From Vibrio mexicanus (GTDB lineage Bacteria; Pseudomonadota; Gammaproteobacteria; Enterobacterales; Vibrionaceae): DNA of 64,000 nucleotides. Positions 56,323-64,000 of the stretch are shown in pieces. The DNA lies in NCBI RefSeq assembly GCF_001012815.1, contig NZ_JYJP01000096.1, positions 1 to 64,000 on the forward strand, given 5' to 3'. Each line of letters opens with the position of its first letter. Positions within the stretch are counted from its first letter, which is position 1. The position numbers and the translations under genes are program-made. A model generated the notes under the pieces. That model was not told the DNA's origin. It saw nothing but the letters and a program-made list of their open reading frames with translations, and searched no databases.

Positions 56323-57405
56323 CTAGTTTGATAGTGCTTTTTGAACAGACTTCGGAGCCGGGCGACGCAGTGCATCTTGCCAAGCTTCAGCTAAGTTATC
56401 GCGTGTTACCGCACTCGCGCCGACAGTCACGAATGGTGGTGTGTCTTCGCCGAGTTTTGCCAATGTGCCCATTTTGGCTAACGTCTGACCCAAGTCGTAA
56501 GGTAGGTCTGTCACAATACCCGACACATTACGCTTCTTCGCCATATCGAGTGCGTTCGCCGCGCCAAGATCCATCGTCACCACTTTGATGTCTTTACGCC
56601 CTGCAGCGCGAGTGGCAGCCACAACCCCTTCAGCAATACTGTCCCAAGGCGCATAAATCACCTTAATGTCTGGGTTTTGAGTAATCATTGCTGACGCAAT
56701 CACTTCGCCGTCGTTGGCGTTTGCGATACCTTGCTTCGCCACTACCTCAACATTCGGGTAAAACTTTTCTAGGCTTGCCAGTGCCGCTTCGTCGCGTTGA
56801 TTTGTTACGTAATAGTTTGCTTCGTGATAGATAAAGCCCGCTTTACCTTCGCCGCCTACCGAGTCAGCAATCAAATCTGCTGCCAATTTACCCATTTGAT
56901 ATAAGTCATCTGTTACGATGCCCGCGTAATCTTCACCGTGTTTGTAACCTGTCGGCAGATTACTGATCAAAACAAGCTCTGCACCTTGATCAATCGCAGG
57001 TCGATAGGCCGCTGCGCCAGAAACAGGATCCACCACTAATGAGATAATGATGTCTGGGTTCATGACCATCGCGGTTTCAACGTCCGTTTTCTGCTTGTTG
57101 GCATCAAATTCAGCGTCTGTCACCGCAACCACTTCCACGTTCAAATCTGCAAATGCCGCCTTCGCACCGTCAACCAATGCATTCGACCAATCAGACGTAC
57201 TGTGCATTAAAATTGCCGCTTTAAAGGATTGCGCTTTTGCCTGGTCAACCTGAGCTTGAGTCAACGTTATCTCACTGTAATCCGTTGCTTGTTCACCATT
57301 CGGTCCAACGGTTTCTGTTACTGCAAAGCTACTTGCACTGAAAGCGAGCATCAGTGCACTCGCACAAAAACCACTGAATTTAGAAAATGCGTTCTTGCCA
57401 CTCAT
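56323..57405 (-). CDS. Sugar ABC transporter, periplasmic substrate-binding protein (type I)
   Basis: This 360-residue RbsB/periplasmic-binding-like-I protein has a signal peptide (LMLAFSASSFAV, cut near residue 29). The mature domain follows a linker and starts KAAILMHSTSDWSNALVDGAKAAF. It has DIIISLVVDPVSGAAAYRPAID, TDDLYQMGKLAADLIAD and VIYAPWDSIAEGVVAATRAAG. GGAGGG precedes the ATG. It is first in the SBP-ATPase-permease-GH3 operon. Ligand unknown, probably a monosaccharide or small glycoside. Confidence 0.92.
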   Translation of the reverse strand: MSGKNAFSKFSGFCASALMLAFSASSFAVTETVGPNGEQATDYSEITLTQAQVDQAKAQSFKAAILMHSTSDWSNALVDGAKAAFADLNVEVVAVTDAEFDANKQKTDVETAMVMNPDIIISLVVDPVSGAAAYRPAIDQGAELVLISNLPTGYKHGEDYAGIVTDDLYQMGKLAADLIADSVGGEGKAGFIYHEANYYVTNQRDEAALASLEKFYPNVEVVAKQGIANANDGEVIASAMITQNPDIKVIYAPWDSIAEGVVAATRAAGRKDIKVVTMDLGAANALDMAKKRNVSGIVTDLPYDLGQTLAKMGTLAKLGEDTPPFVTVGASAVTRDNLAEAWQDALRRPAPKSVQKALSN

Positions 57406-57417
57406 GTTTTACCCTCC

Positions 57418-57657
57418 TAGGTATTAGATGAGTATTAATATAGGTATTTTGTAGGTATTTTGTGAGATCTGGATCATGCCCATAGAATTTAACACGGTGA
57501 TAACAATCACACTTCTGGCCAATTTATAAACAATCAAGCCTGTTTATATGAACATTCGGCATAGGTGTTTTGGGTACAATGAGGTAACTTGGGTATGTTA
57601 CTAGACAATGACTACACCTAATTAACAGGTGCAAATAGGTGAAATATAGGTATTATT
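57418..57657. promoter_or_regulatory. Divergent operator region with repeated TAGGTATTTTG elements
   Basis: TAGGTATTTTG lies at 57441-57451 and again directly at 57452-57462. The core TAGGTATT is at 57418-57425, TAGGTGTTTTG at 57562-57572, and TAGGTATTATT at 57647-57657. Repeats at helical-turn spacing between the sugar operon and the LuxR-type gene suggest cooperative binding by that regulator. No gene is present. Confidence 0.65.
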
Positions 57658-57697
57658 ATAAAGCTGCTGTACGGTGACTCTATTGAGCCTGTAAACT

Positions 57698-58543
57698 ATG
57701 GCTACAAAAGAAGTTTACCCAAAGAAGAAACAAGATAAGAATAAGGAAATGGCCACCATGAGTGAGCCTTTAAACCAAAAAATGACACTCGGTACCGATG
57801 TTTATCATCAATTATTAGCCCAACATGACATCTATTTTATTGCCTTTGATAAGCAAGGAGCAGTGATTGCTTCAAACTATCCTGTGGCGAACTTGAGTTT
57901 GCAAAGTATCGATGATCTCGTTTTTCTCGCAGGGCCAGAGAACATCGCTCATATTAAGCACTACCTAGATAATACCGATACTGCTGTGAACTTTTCCGTG
58001 GCCAACTTAAAGTTCACCATGTCGACTATTCCATCCTCCGACGGCTCTATCGTTTACTGTCTGAACATTCAAGCTAGCCAGGCGCTAAGTCAGGAAGCGA
58101 ATCTCGGTTCGATCGAAAAGGATTATCAAATCATCCAAGATCTCTCTGAGTCATTGAATGTCATTAGCCAAGCGGAAGGCGGCATTATCACCGACGAACA
58201 GCGCGAACAGATTCGAGTTAAGCTGTTGCCAGACGTAGAACTGCGCTTGAAAGAGATTCGCGATCCGAGTTTGAAGTTATGTCTGGAGCTGGTTCAAACC
58301 AATCTCACTAGCTTGCTTTCGGGTGAGCAAGGCATGAACCAGAAACTATTGGAAGTGCTAACACCCTCTGAGATGCAAGTGGCGGAGTTTATTCGCAGCG
58401 GTATGTCGAGCCAAGAGATTGCCAATAACCTAAACGTGGCGCGTAAGACGGTAGAAAACCACCGTAACAGTCTGCGCAACAAGCTCGGCATCAAAAACCG
58501 AGGCGTGAACTTGAGAAACTACTTATTGAGCTTAGAGCAGTAG
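57698..58543 (+). CDS. LuxR-type transcriptional regulator with PAS-like N-terminus
   Basis: This 281-residue protein may start at 57758 (MSEPLNQ), since only there does the conserved part begin. The N-terminal half (about 35-130; HDIYFIAFDKQGAVIASN, MSTIPSSDGSIVYCLN) looks like a PAS sensor fold. The C-terminal HTH_LuxR domain is LTPSEMQVAEFIRSGMSSQEIANNL, ARKTVENHRNSLRNKLG. It is divergent from the sugar ABC-GH3 operon and probably controls it. A near-copy of its 3' part sits at the right window edge. Confidence 0.85.
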   Translation: MATKEVYPKKKQDKNKEMATMSEPLNQKMTLGTDVYHQLLAQHDIYFIAFDKQGAVIASNYPVANLSLQSIDDLVFLAGPENIAHIKHYLDNTDTAVNFSVANLKFTMSTIPSSDGSIVYCLNIQASQALSQEANLGSIEKDYQIIQDLSESLNVISQAEGGIITDEQREQIRVKLLPDVELRLKEIRDPSLKLCLELVQTNLTSLLSGEQGMNQKLLEVLTPSEMQVAEFIRSGMSSQEIANNLNVARKTVENHRNSLRNKLGIKNRGVNLRNYLLSLEQ

Positions 58544-58614
58544 CCATCGTTAAGAAGAGAACAATAACCACTATGAGAAGAGCGTAATACACTGCTCTGC
58601 GCTCAATAATCCTT

Positions 58615-59106
58615 TCAGGTCTTTTGCCCTGCAACCAATACTTTACGTAACAAATCCGCCATCTGCTGTTGCTCTTCATCGGTAAGCACGGCGAGCATAC
58701 CATCCATGTTGTCAACATGATCCACCAACGCGCTATCAATCAGTTCAATCCCTTGCGGCGTTAAGACAACTTTGCAGCTGCGTCGGTCTTGTTCGCTGTA
58801 TACACGCTCAATCAACCCTCTTTGAACCAATTTCTCTAGGCGAGTACTGACTGCGCCAGAGGATAGCATCAAGGTTTTATACAGCTCAGTTGGGGTAATA
58901 CCGCTCGGATCACTGCGGCGCATTGTTGCCATCATATCAAATTCAATACTGCTGAGTTCATGCGCCTTGAATACCTTCTCCATTTTATCTTGCCAAACAT
59001 TACTGGTTCTGCGAAGTCGACCTACGACTCCCATTGAAGAACAGTCGAGATCTGGCCGAACAATTTTCCATTGCGCCAAAATAGTATCAACACTATCCGA
59101 TGACAT
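58615..59106 (-). CDS. MarR-family transcriptional regulator
   Basis: The 163-residue winged-helix repressor starts at 59106 (MSSDSVDT) with GGGAG upstream. It has LSSIEFDMMATMRRSDPSGITPTELYKTLML (first helices), SGAVSTRLEKLVQRGLIERV (recognition helix) and YSEQDRRSCKVVLTPQG (wing). It lies back to back with an EamA exporter gene, a typical repressor-efflux pair. Confidence 0.93.
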   Translation of the reverse strand: MSSDSVDTILAQWKIVRPDLDCSSMGVVGRLRRTSNVWQDKMEKVFKAHELSSIEFDMMATMRRSDPSGITPTELYKTLMLSSGAVSTRLEKLVQRGLIERVYSEQDRRSCKVVLTPQGIELIDSALVDHVDNMDGMLAVLTDEEQQQMADLLRKVLVAGQKT

Positions 59107-59228
59107 AACTATCTCCCATCTAAATATCTTTTGAAAAAGATACTTGATCGAAAGATGAACTTCCATTACTTTATAAAAAGTAGCTTTTGCAAAAGATACT
59201 TTTTATAAAGATTAATGAGAGATTTGGT

Positions 59229-60141
59229 ATGAATGGATTACATCAAATAAAAACCATAGGACTGACCGCCATCGCTCCTATCGTTTGGGGAAGCACATAC
59301 ATTGTGACGACCGAACTACTTCCACTAGAAAGCCCATTGCTGGCATCCACACTACGCGCTTTGCCCGCCGGTTTGATTCTGGTTCTGATCAGCCGACAGC
59401 TACCTGAACGTATGTGGTTACTTCGCCTAGCACTGCTTGGTTTTCTGAACATCGGTCTGTTTTTCTACTGCTTATTCTTTGCAGCCACCTATCTACCGGG
59501 GGATTAGCTTCCGTCATCATGTCTTTCCAGCCTGTTGCGGTGATATTGCTGAGCTGGAAATGGTTGAAGTCGGAACTCACCACCAGCCAGGTGATTGCAT
59601 CTGCTGTCGGGATCTTTGGTGTTGCCCTATTGGTTATAAATAGTGAAGTGCAGGTTGATTTCCTAGGAATTGTGGTTGCGTTACTGGGTACGCTCAGCAT
59701 GGCGTCAGGTGTCGTCTTGACCAAAAAGTGGGGAAGGCCCGAGGTATGACACTCATCAATTTTACTGGGTGGCAGTTATTGTTCGGTGGATTAATGTTGC
59801 TTCCCGTCACGCTATGGCTTGAAGGCTTACCTGACCTACTCAGTGTGCAAAACTACGTTGGATACCTCTACCTCAGCTTGATAGGTGCGGTGCTAGGCTA
59901 TTACCTATGGTTTAGAGGCATAGAACAGCTGCCACCCGTCACTATCTCTTTCATCGGATTTTTGAGCAGTGTCTCTGCCTGCCTGTTGGGTTACTTGATC
60001 CTCGACCAGACCCTAACTGGGCTTCAGTTGTTCGGAGCAATGCTTGTTCTCATGGCAATCATCCTTGCCATTCCTAACTCGAACTTATCAAAGTTCAAAC
60101 CAACTCAATTACTGTCTTTCAGCACTTTAAAAAGGAATTAA
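59229..60141 (+). pseudogene. EamA/DMT-family transporter, two frameshifts
   Basis: This is a membrane exporter of about 305 residues with ten helices, in three pieces. First: MNGLHQIKTIGLTAIAPIVWGSTY to AATYLPGD. Adding one G in the GGGGG run at 59498-59502 gives YLPGGLASVIMSF. The second frame ends KKWGRPEV; adding one base in CCC at 59738-59740 gives KKWGRPRGMTLINFTGW. The last piece runs to 60141. Both breaks are single-base losses in G/C runs. Adjacent to the divergent marR, as in drug-efflux modules. Confidence 0.85.
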
Positions 60142-60142
60142 T

Positions 60143-60736
60143 ATGAACATTACGATCATCTCTGGCAGCCAGCGCGCCAACTCTAAAAGTCTTTCTGCTG
60201 CTCACTATCTAAAATCATTGGCCTTGGAACATTTTGAACAAGCCAACATCCTCGACTTGCATGAGCTCAACTTGCCACTTTGGAATGAAGGTGTGTGGCA
60301 GAAAACCGAAGAGTGGAAACAGTGGGAGCCTACCTCTGAGTTACTCAAGCAGTCTGACGCCGTCGTCCTGATATCGCCTGAATGGCACGGTATGGCAACC
60401 CCGGCATTGAAGAACTTTTTGCTACTAACCACGGCAGAGGATTTGGCTCATAAACCTGTGCTACTGGCGAGCGTTTCCGCTAATATCAACGGCGTGTATC
60501 CCATCAGTGAACTGCGCATGACGGGAAGTAAGAACAATCACGCATGTTTTATTCCGGATCACCTAATGTTCCGCAATGTTGAAACTCTGCTGACCGCCGA
60601 TCACCAAATTACGGATCAACACATGCACGAACGTAGCCAATACACCATAGCATTACTGGCCAGCTACGCGGAAGCACTAAAACCTGTTCATGAAGCAATG
60701 TTGCCGTCGACCAAAGAATTTCGATTTAGCATGTAG
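60143..60736 (+). CDS. NADPH-dependent FMN reductase-family oxidoreductase
   Basis: The 197-residue flavodoxin-like protein has the FMN-phosphate loop SGSQRANSKSL at residues 6-16, VVLISPEWHGMATPALKNFLLLT (the Rossmann core) and ELRMTGSKNNHACFIP. It starts one base after the EamA gene with AAAAGGAA upstream, so it is in the same transcript and under the MarR-type repressor. The pair suggests detoxification plus export of a quinone or nitro compound; this is inference. Confidence 0.88.
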   Translation: MNITIISGSQRANSKSLSAAHYLKSLALEHFEQANILDLHELNLPLWNEGVWQKTEEWKQWEPTSELLKQSDAVVLISPEWHGMATPALKNFLLLTTAEDLAHKPVLLASVSANINGVYPISELRMTGSKNNHACFIPDHLMFRNVETLLTADHQITDQHMHERSQYTIALLASYAEALKPVHEAMLPSTKEFRFSM

Positions 60737-60812
60737 ATCGCAATGCTAACAAGACCCAAACACGGCTTCCGGCAGAGAGTTCGAGCTATAGAAGCTAAGA
60801 TACTAAATAAAA

Positions 60813-60843
60813 AACCACCGCGCCTTAACGCGGTGGTTTTTTA
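60813..60843. terminator. Bidirectional terminator between FMN reductase and chemoreceptor
   Basis: A 10-bp perfect stem (AAACCACCGC / GCGGTGGTTT) is flanked by A and T runs. It ends both the plus-strand EamA-FMN unit and the minus-strand chemoreceptor gene. Confidence 0.88.
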
Positions 60844-60862
60844 TGATGTACTGAAGGAGTTA

Positions 60863-62269
60863 CTAGCTGGCGTGAAACTGTTTCATTAGTCGCTCTAAAC
60901 CTTCCAACTTGTCCACCAGCTCACTGGTTCGCTGAATGGACGTTTGAGAAGTTTCAGACGTTTCATCCGACAGCGTTTTGATATTGATGATGTTACGATT
61001 GATCTCTTGAGTAACGGTAGCCTGTTCTTCTACGGCCGCGGCAATTTGCATGCTGCTATCTGTCACCTTGTGCAGCCTATCTGAGATTGAATCGAGCACC
61101 TTACCCGTATCATCTGCTCGCGCCTTACATTGGCTAGAAAGGGTAATGCCTTGCGCCATCGCATCTACCGCACTGTCTGTAGTTTCTTGCAGGTGTCGGA
61201 TCATCGAGTGAATTTCATTGGCAGACGTGCCTGTTTTAGAGGCGAGGTTTCTTACTTCATCAGCTACAACTGCAAACCCTCGCCCTGCTTCACCTGCACG
61301 GGCCGCTTCGATCGCAGCATTCAAGGCAAGCAAGTTGGTTTGCTCAGAGATAGTCGTGATCACTTCCAAGATACTATCAATTTTTTAGCTGTCTTGAGAC
61401 AGACGAGTAATGATCTCTTGGGCCTGACTTAACTCGCTAGCCATCAAGTTCACTTCGGCGATAGTCGATTGAATACTTTCTAGGCCAACGCTGGACTCTT
61501 GATCCGCTTCTTCTGCCAACATCGACGCCGCCGACGCCGCATTGGCCACTTCATTAATTGAATAAGTCAGCTCTTCCACCGCTGCCGACAACTGCTCCGT
61601 TTCATTACACTGCTGATCCAAGCTTTGACCGATTGATTGAATGGTACCGAATTCATCTTCGGCAGAAATAAGAATTTGCCCTGAAGTATCAGTGGCTCTA
61701 GCCGTAACTGCCCGCAGTTCAGCATTCTTCATCAATAAAGCTAGCTCTACTTGTGAGTAGTCATCGAACTTATTCGTATAAGGCTTTTCCATTATTGGAT
61801 TGGAATACGCTTCTTGCGCTAATGTGGCTAAATGATGGAAGCGACGATGTTGGTATACAAGATTTGCACTAAGTAGGAGTCCTAATGTTGCACTAATGCC
61901 GCCCATCACTGTGGGTGACAGTACCACGGAGACAATTGGAACCATGGTTAACAAAAACGCTAAAACCAGAGAGATAGAATGCAGTGGCAAACGACGTTTG
62001 GGTGGCATTCTATCCGCTTGCAACTCTGAGTAGAGTTTAGCGGCTCGCTGAGCTTGTTCTTCGGTCGGCTTTGAACGCACCGACTGATATTCAATAATGT
62101 TCCCTTCCTCATCTTTAATCGGTGTGACGAACGCAGACACCCAGTAATGCTTATCATCCTTACATTGGTTTTTAACCAACCCCATCCAGCTTTTACCTTC
62201 TTTCAAGTAACTCCACATTTGAGCAAAAGCTTGTTTGGGCATGTCTTGGTGGCGCACCATATTATGCGC
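60863..62269 (-). pseudogene. Aer-like chemoreceptor, 5' truncated by IS and with an in-frame stop
   Basis: This is a methyl-accepting protein with the C-terminal half of an Aer-type PAS domain (MVRHQDMPKQAFAQMW, KNQCKDDKHYWVSAFVTPIKDEEG), two short hydrophobic helices (about 103-138) and the MCP signalling domain. Its hairpin tip contains [35 protein letters not shown]. The coding frame stops at 61385-61387 with TAA, where AAA (Lys) would fit ([16 protein letters not shown]); the frame is unchanged on both sides, so this is a nonsense change, not an indel. The 5' end is lost at 62270, where an IS3 element starts; about 55 N-terminal residues are missing. Confidence 0.85.
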
Positions 62270-62336
62270 TGTACTGGTCTAATGAAGTTGGACACCGAAT
62301 TGAGAGACAATACTTGTCAGAGCAATGAGGTGAAAC

Positions 62337-62627
62337 ATGACTGAGAAAAGAGCTTACAAACGCTACCCCAAGGAATTTAAAGAAGAAGCAGTCGCATTAG
62401 TACGAGAGCAAGGTTATAGCTTAGCTCAGGCAGCAGAAGCTGTTGGTGTTACAACCACGGTTCTCTACAAGTGGAAGGAAAAGTTAGAAGCCCAGTTAGA
62501 AGGCACCGAGCTATCCGATGACGAACGTGATGAGCTCAAGCGACTTCGTAAAGAAGTCAAAGAGTTACGTATGGAGAAAGAGATCCTAAAAAAGGCTTCA
62601 GCCTTCTTTGCGAAAGAAATGAAGTAA
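62337..62627 (+). CDS. IS3-family transposase OrfA
   Basis: This 96-residue helix-turn-helix protein with a coiled-coil tail has YPKEFKEEAVALVREQGYSLAQAAEAVGVTT (DNA-binding part) and a Leu-rich zipper (LKRLRKEVKELRMEKEILKK). It ends KKASAFFAKEMK, the usual OrfA C-terminus; frameshifting into OrfB probably occurs at the A-rich codons before it. It is the regulator/DNA-binding half of the transposase. Confidence 0.92.
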   Translation: MTEKRAYKRYPKEFKEEAVALVREQGYSLAQAAEAVGVTTTVLYKWKEKLEAQLEGTELSDDERDELKRLRKEVKELRMEKEILKKASAFFAKEMK

Positions 62628-62686
62628 AGTTTAACTTCATAAAAACTGAGTCAGCCCGATACCCAATAACCCATCTTTGTCAGACG

Positions 62687-63495
62687 ATGAGAGTAAGTCG
62701 CTCAGGTTATTACGACTGGTTAAAACGGCCAGCAAAAGTGGTCACCGCTGAAACGCTGAACCTGTATCGCCGGGTGAAGTGGCTATTTAAACAAAGTCGA
62801 CAGAGTCTTGGTAATCGGGAAATGACAAAGAAGCTGCGTGAAGAAGGCTTTAGCGTTGGTCGGTACAAGGTTCGCACTGTGATGAACAGGCTCAGCCTAA
62901 AAGTGACTCAACGAGTAGCTTACAAAGTCACGACGAAGCGCAAACACAGTGATGCAGTAGCTGATAACTTGCTAAATCAGAACTTTAATCCAGTGGCTCC
63001 TAATCAGGTTTGGGCGGGTGATGTGACTTATCTGAAAACAGGTGAGGCTGGATGTATTTAGCTATCGTCATGGATTTGTACTCGCGACGAGTTGTTGGCT
63101 GGCATATTGATAAGCGAATGACAACCGACTTGGTTAGCAAGGCATTGGTAAAGGCATATAACCTGAGGCAACCAGGAAAGGGGCTTGTGTTCCACAGCGA
63201 CAGAGGCTCCCAGTATACGAGCAGACAATATCGCAAACAGCTATGGGGTTATGGCATGCGTGCGAGTATGGGAGATGTAGGAGCTTGCTGGGATAATGCC
63301 GTGGTCGAGCGGTTCTTCGGAAGCTTAAAGCACGACTGGTTATTTAAAGTACATCAGCCAACCAGAGAGTATATGAAGGAAGATGTCGCAGCCTACATGA
63401 GGTATTACAACCTCGAAAGGCTGCATTCGGCGAACAATGACATGTCGCCGATTAATTATGAAAAGTCTCTACAGAAAGTGTCCGGTTGGAGTTGA
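62687..63495 (+). pseudogene. IS3-family transposase OrfB, frameshifted
   Basis: This is the integrase-type catalytic half. The first frame (62687-63061; MRVSRSGYYDWLKRP to VWAGDVTYLKTGEAGCI) includes the first catalytic Asp in GDVTYL and breaks at about 63045-63047. Adding one G gives [23 protein letters not shown] and the second catalytic Asp (FHSDRGSQYTS) and Glu (DNAVVERFFGSLKHD), ending in the expected ERLHSANND. All DDE residues survive; a single base is lost, probably an artefact. Upstream the frame joins OrfA by programmed frameshift. Confidence 0.88.
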
Positions 63496-63503
63496 CCAGA
63501 ACA

Positions 63504-63903
63504 CACCTTAGTCATACGGACAACATTGAAGCACAGCAGGTGTTCGAGCATAAATTCGTAGCAATCTACTTTAGATTTTTCGCGAAGTAGGTGGAGGCCT
63601 TTTTTACGACATCTAGCTCCTCAGCTTGCTCAGCCAATTGCCTTTTGAGCTTAGCGACTTCAGCGGCTAGATCTTTTTCTCGCTGGTTGGTATTGGTGTC
63701 TTTCTTGGCTGCCTTACGCCAACCGTAGATCTGGGATTCGTGTAACCCGAGCTGTCTAGCTGCCGCAGCAATTCCCACTTTCTCTGTCAGCTTTAGGGCT
63801 TCTGCTTTAAATTCAGGAGAATGGATAATACGTTTTTTCTTACTTGTCATGGTTCACCTCGTTAGTGATTGTACTCACTTAACTCGGTGTCCAAAACTGC
63901 TGG
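63504..63903 (-). mobile_element. Truncated second IS3-family element
   Basis: A complete OrfA (63566-63850) and the beginning of OrfB (to 63504; DCYEFMLEHLLCFNVVRMTK) are present. The rest of OrfB is replaced by the IS3 element at 62270-63503. The outer end lies near 63898-63907; inner terminal sequence GGACACCGAGTTAAG resembles the other element's inner repeat. The exact boundary is uncertain. It is therefore a fragment interrupted by, or fused to, the first element. Confidence 0.7.
63566..63850 (-). CDS. IS3-family transposase OrfA (second element)
   Basis: This 94-residue OrfA is of a different IS3 subtype: HSPEFKAEALKLTEKVGIAAAARQLGLHESQIYGWRKAAKK (helix-turn-helix), then a Leu/Ala zipper and KKASTYFAKNLK at the end. 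The start follows an AGGTGAACC sequence. It cannot make functional transposase because its OrfB is cut short. Confidence 0.9.
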   Translation of the reverse strand: MTSKKKRIIHSPEFKAEALKLTEKVGIAAAARQLGLHESQIYGWRKAAKKDTNTNQREKDLAAEVAKLKRQLAEQAEELDVVKKASTYFAKNLK

Positions 63904-63907
63904 TGCG

Positions 63908-64000
63908 GAACTGGTTCAAACTAATCTCAATAGCTTACTTTCCGGTGAGCAAGGTATGAACCAGAAGCTATTGGAAGTGCTCACACCCTCTGAGATGCAA
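63908..64000 (+). CDS. 3' part of a second LuxR-type regulator copy (partial)
   Basis: The last 93 bases match 58286-58378 inside the LuxR-type gene at 85 of 93 positions and in the same frame (ELVQTNL, SGEQGMNQKLLEVLTPSEMQ). Seven of the eight differences are silent; one changes Thr to Asn. The 5' part is absent because an IS3 element lies at the boundary. The copy continues off the window, so whether its HTH is whole cannot be seen. Confidence 0.85.

Larger units (their letters stand above)
62270..63503 (+). mobile_element. IS3-family insertion sequence (1,234 bp)
   Basis: An intact-looking IS3 structure: overlapping OrfA and OrfB, with terminal inverted repeats. The left end starts TGTACTGGTC and the right end, read inwards, TGTTCTGGTC; 18 of 27 terminal positions match, including an inner GGACAC. 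No short direct target repeat is found. The left flank is chemoreceptor DNA and the right flank is the transposase gene of another IS3 element, so flanking DNA has been rearranged. Confidence 0.85.

Noticed and set aside
62337..63495. Overlapping OrfA/OrfB taken as a broken single gene
   Set aside because: IS3 transposases are made by programmed frameshift between OrfA and OrfB; only the OrfB break at about 63046 is abnormal.
1..64000. CRISPR arrays, rRNA and tRNA genes
   Set aside because: No spaced identical repeats of CRISPR type and no cloverleaf or rRNA sequence were seen on reading both strands.

Overview
The window looks like part of the second chromosome of a Vibrio of the Harveyi clade (V. 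parahaemolyticus / V. alginolyticus / V. harveyi type). The support is recalled family knowledge, not a search: kbl-tdh and zwf-pgl-gnd lie on chromosome II in Vibrio cholerae. Base composition and codon use are uniform apart from the insertion sequences and the stretch at about 16.3-23.1 kb. No rRNA, tRNA or CRISPR array was seen.

Layout. 0-2 kb: the edge of an unknown gene and a frameshifted YdjM-like membrane hydrolase. 1.4-7.4 kb: a minus-strand thiamin salvage operon led by a TPP riboswitch (thiD, thiZ, thiX, thiY, tenA, thiM, thiE). 7.7-12.3 kb: metabolic and regulatory genes (AraC/GyrI regulator, PLP aminotransferase, VOC, GFA, DnaQ-like exonuclease). 12.6-16.3 kb: a large NIT-domain hybrid histidine kinase. 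16.3-23.1 kb: an accessory stretch with an orphan membrane protein, an IS5/IS903-type element, two lipoprotein genes, and a xis-int pair with integrase arm-type repeats. 23.1-25.3 kb: threonine catabolism (tdh-kbl). 25.6-36.1 kb: a LysR gene, a rubredoxin missed by length-limited gene finding, an ascorbate-type PTS, a KOW-like/phage-motif protein, PepSY and DUF2946 genes, a periplasmic binding protein, cytochrome b562, an acetyltransferase, a PHP phosphatase and an SRPBCC protein. 36.3-39.2 kb: a dCache-HAMP-GAF-HD-GYP protein. 39.5-43.2 kb: zwf-pgl-gnd, with a CRP-like palindrome upstream. 44-49.2 kb: a GltS-type carrier, a class III aminotransferase, a BKACE (beta-keto acid cleavage) enzyme and an orphan TAXI binding protein. 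49.3-52.1 kb: TauE/SafE and EamA exporters and a LysR regulator. 52.1-58.5 kb: a GH3 glycosidase with a ribose-type ABC importer and a divergent LuxR-type regulator. 58.6-60.7 kb: MarR, EamA and an FMN reductase. 60.8-64 kb: an Aer-like chemoreceptor cut by IS3-family elements, ending in a second copy of the LuxR-type regulator.

The dominant oddity is technical. At least 16 single-base indels, mostly lost G or C bases in short G/C runs, break otherwise ordinary genes. This looks like an uncorrected sequencing artefact rather than mass gene decay, so most entries marked pseudogene are probably intact in the organism. The strongest biological leads are the GH3/ABC/LuxR locus with repeated TAGGTATTTTG elements, the aminotransferase-BKACE-TAXI cluster, the AraC-type direct repeats at 9.2 kb, the TTGGGGCA arm-type array after the integrase, the unknown 161-aa and 386-aa proteins, and the rearranged IS3 cluster at the right end.
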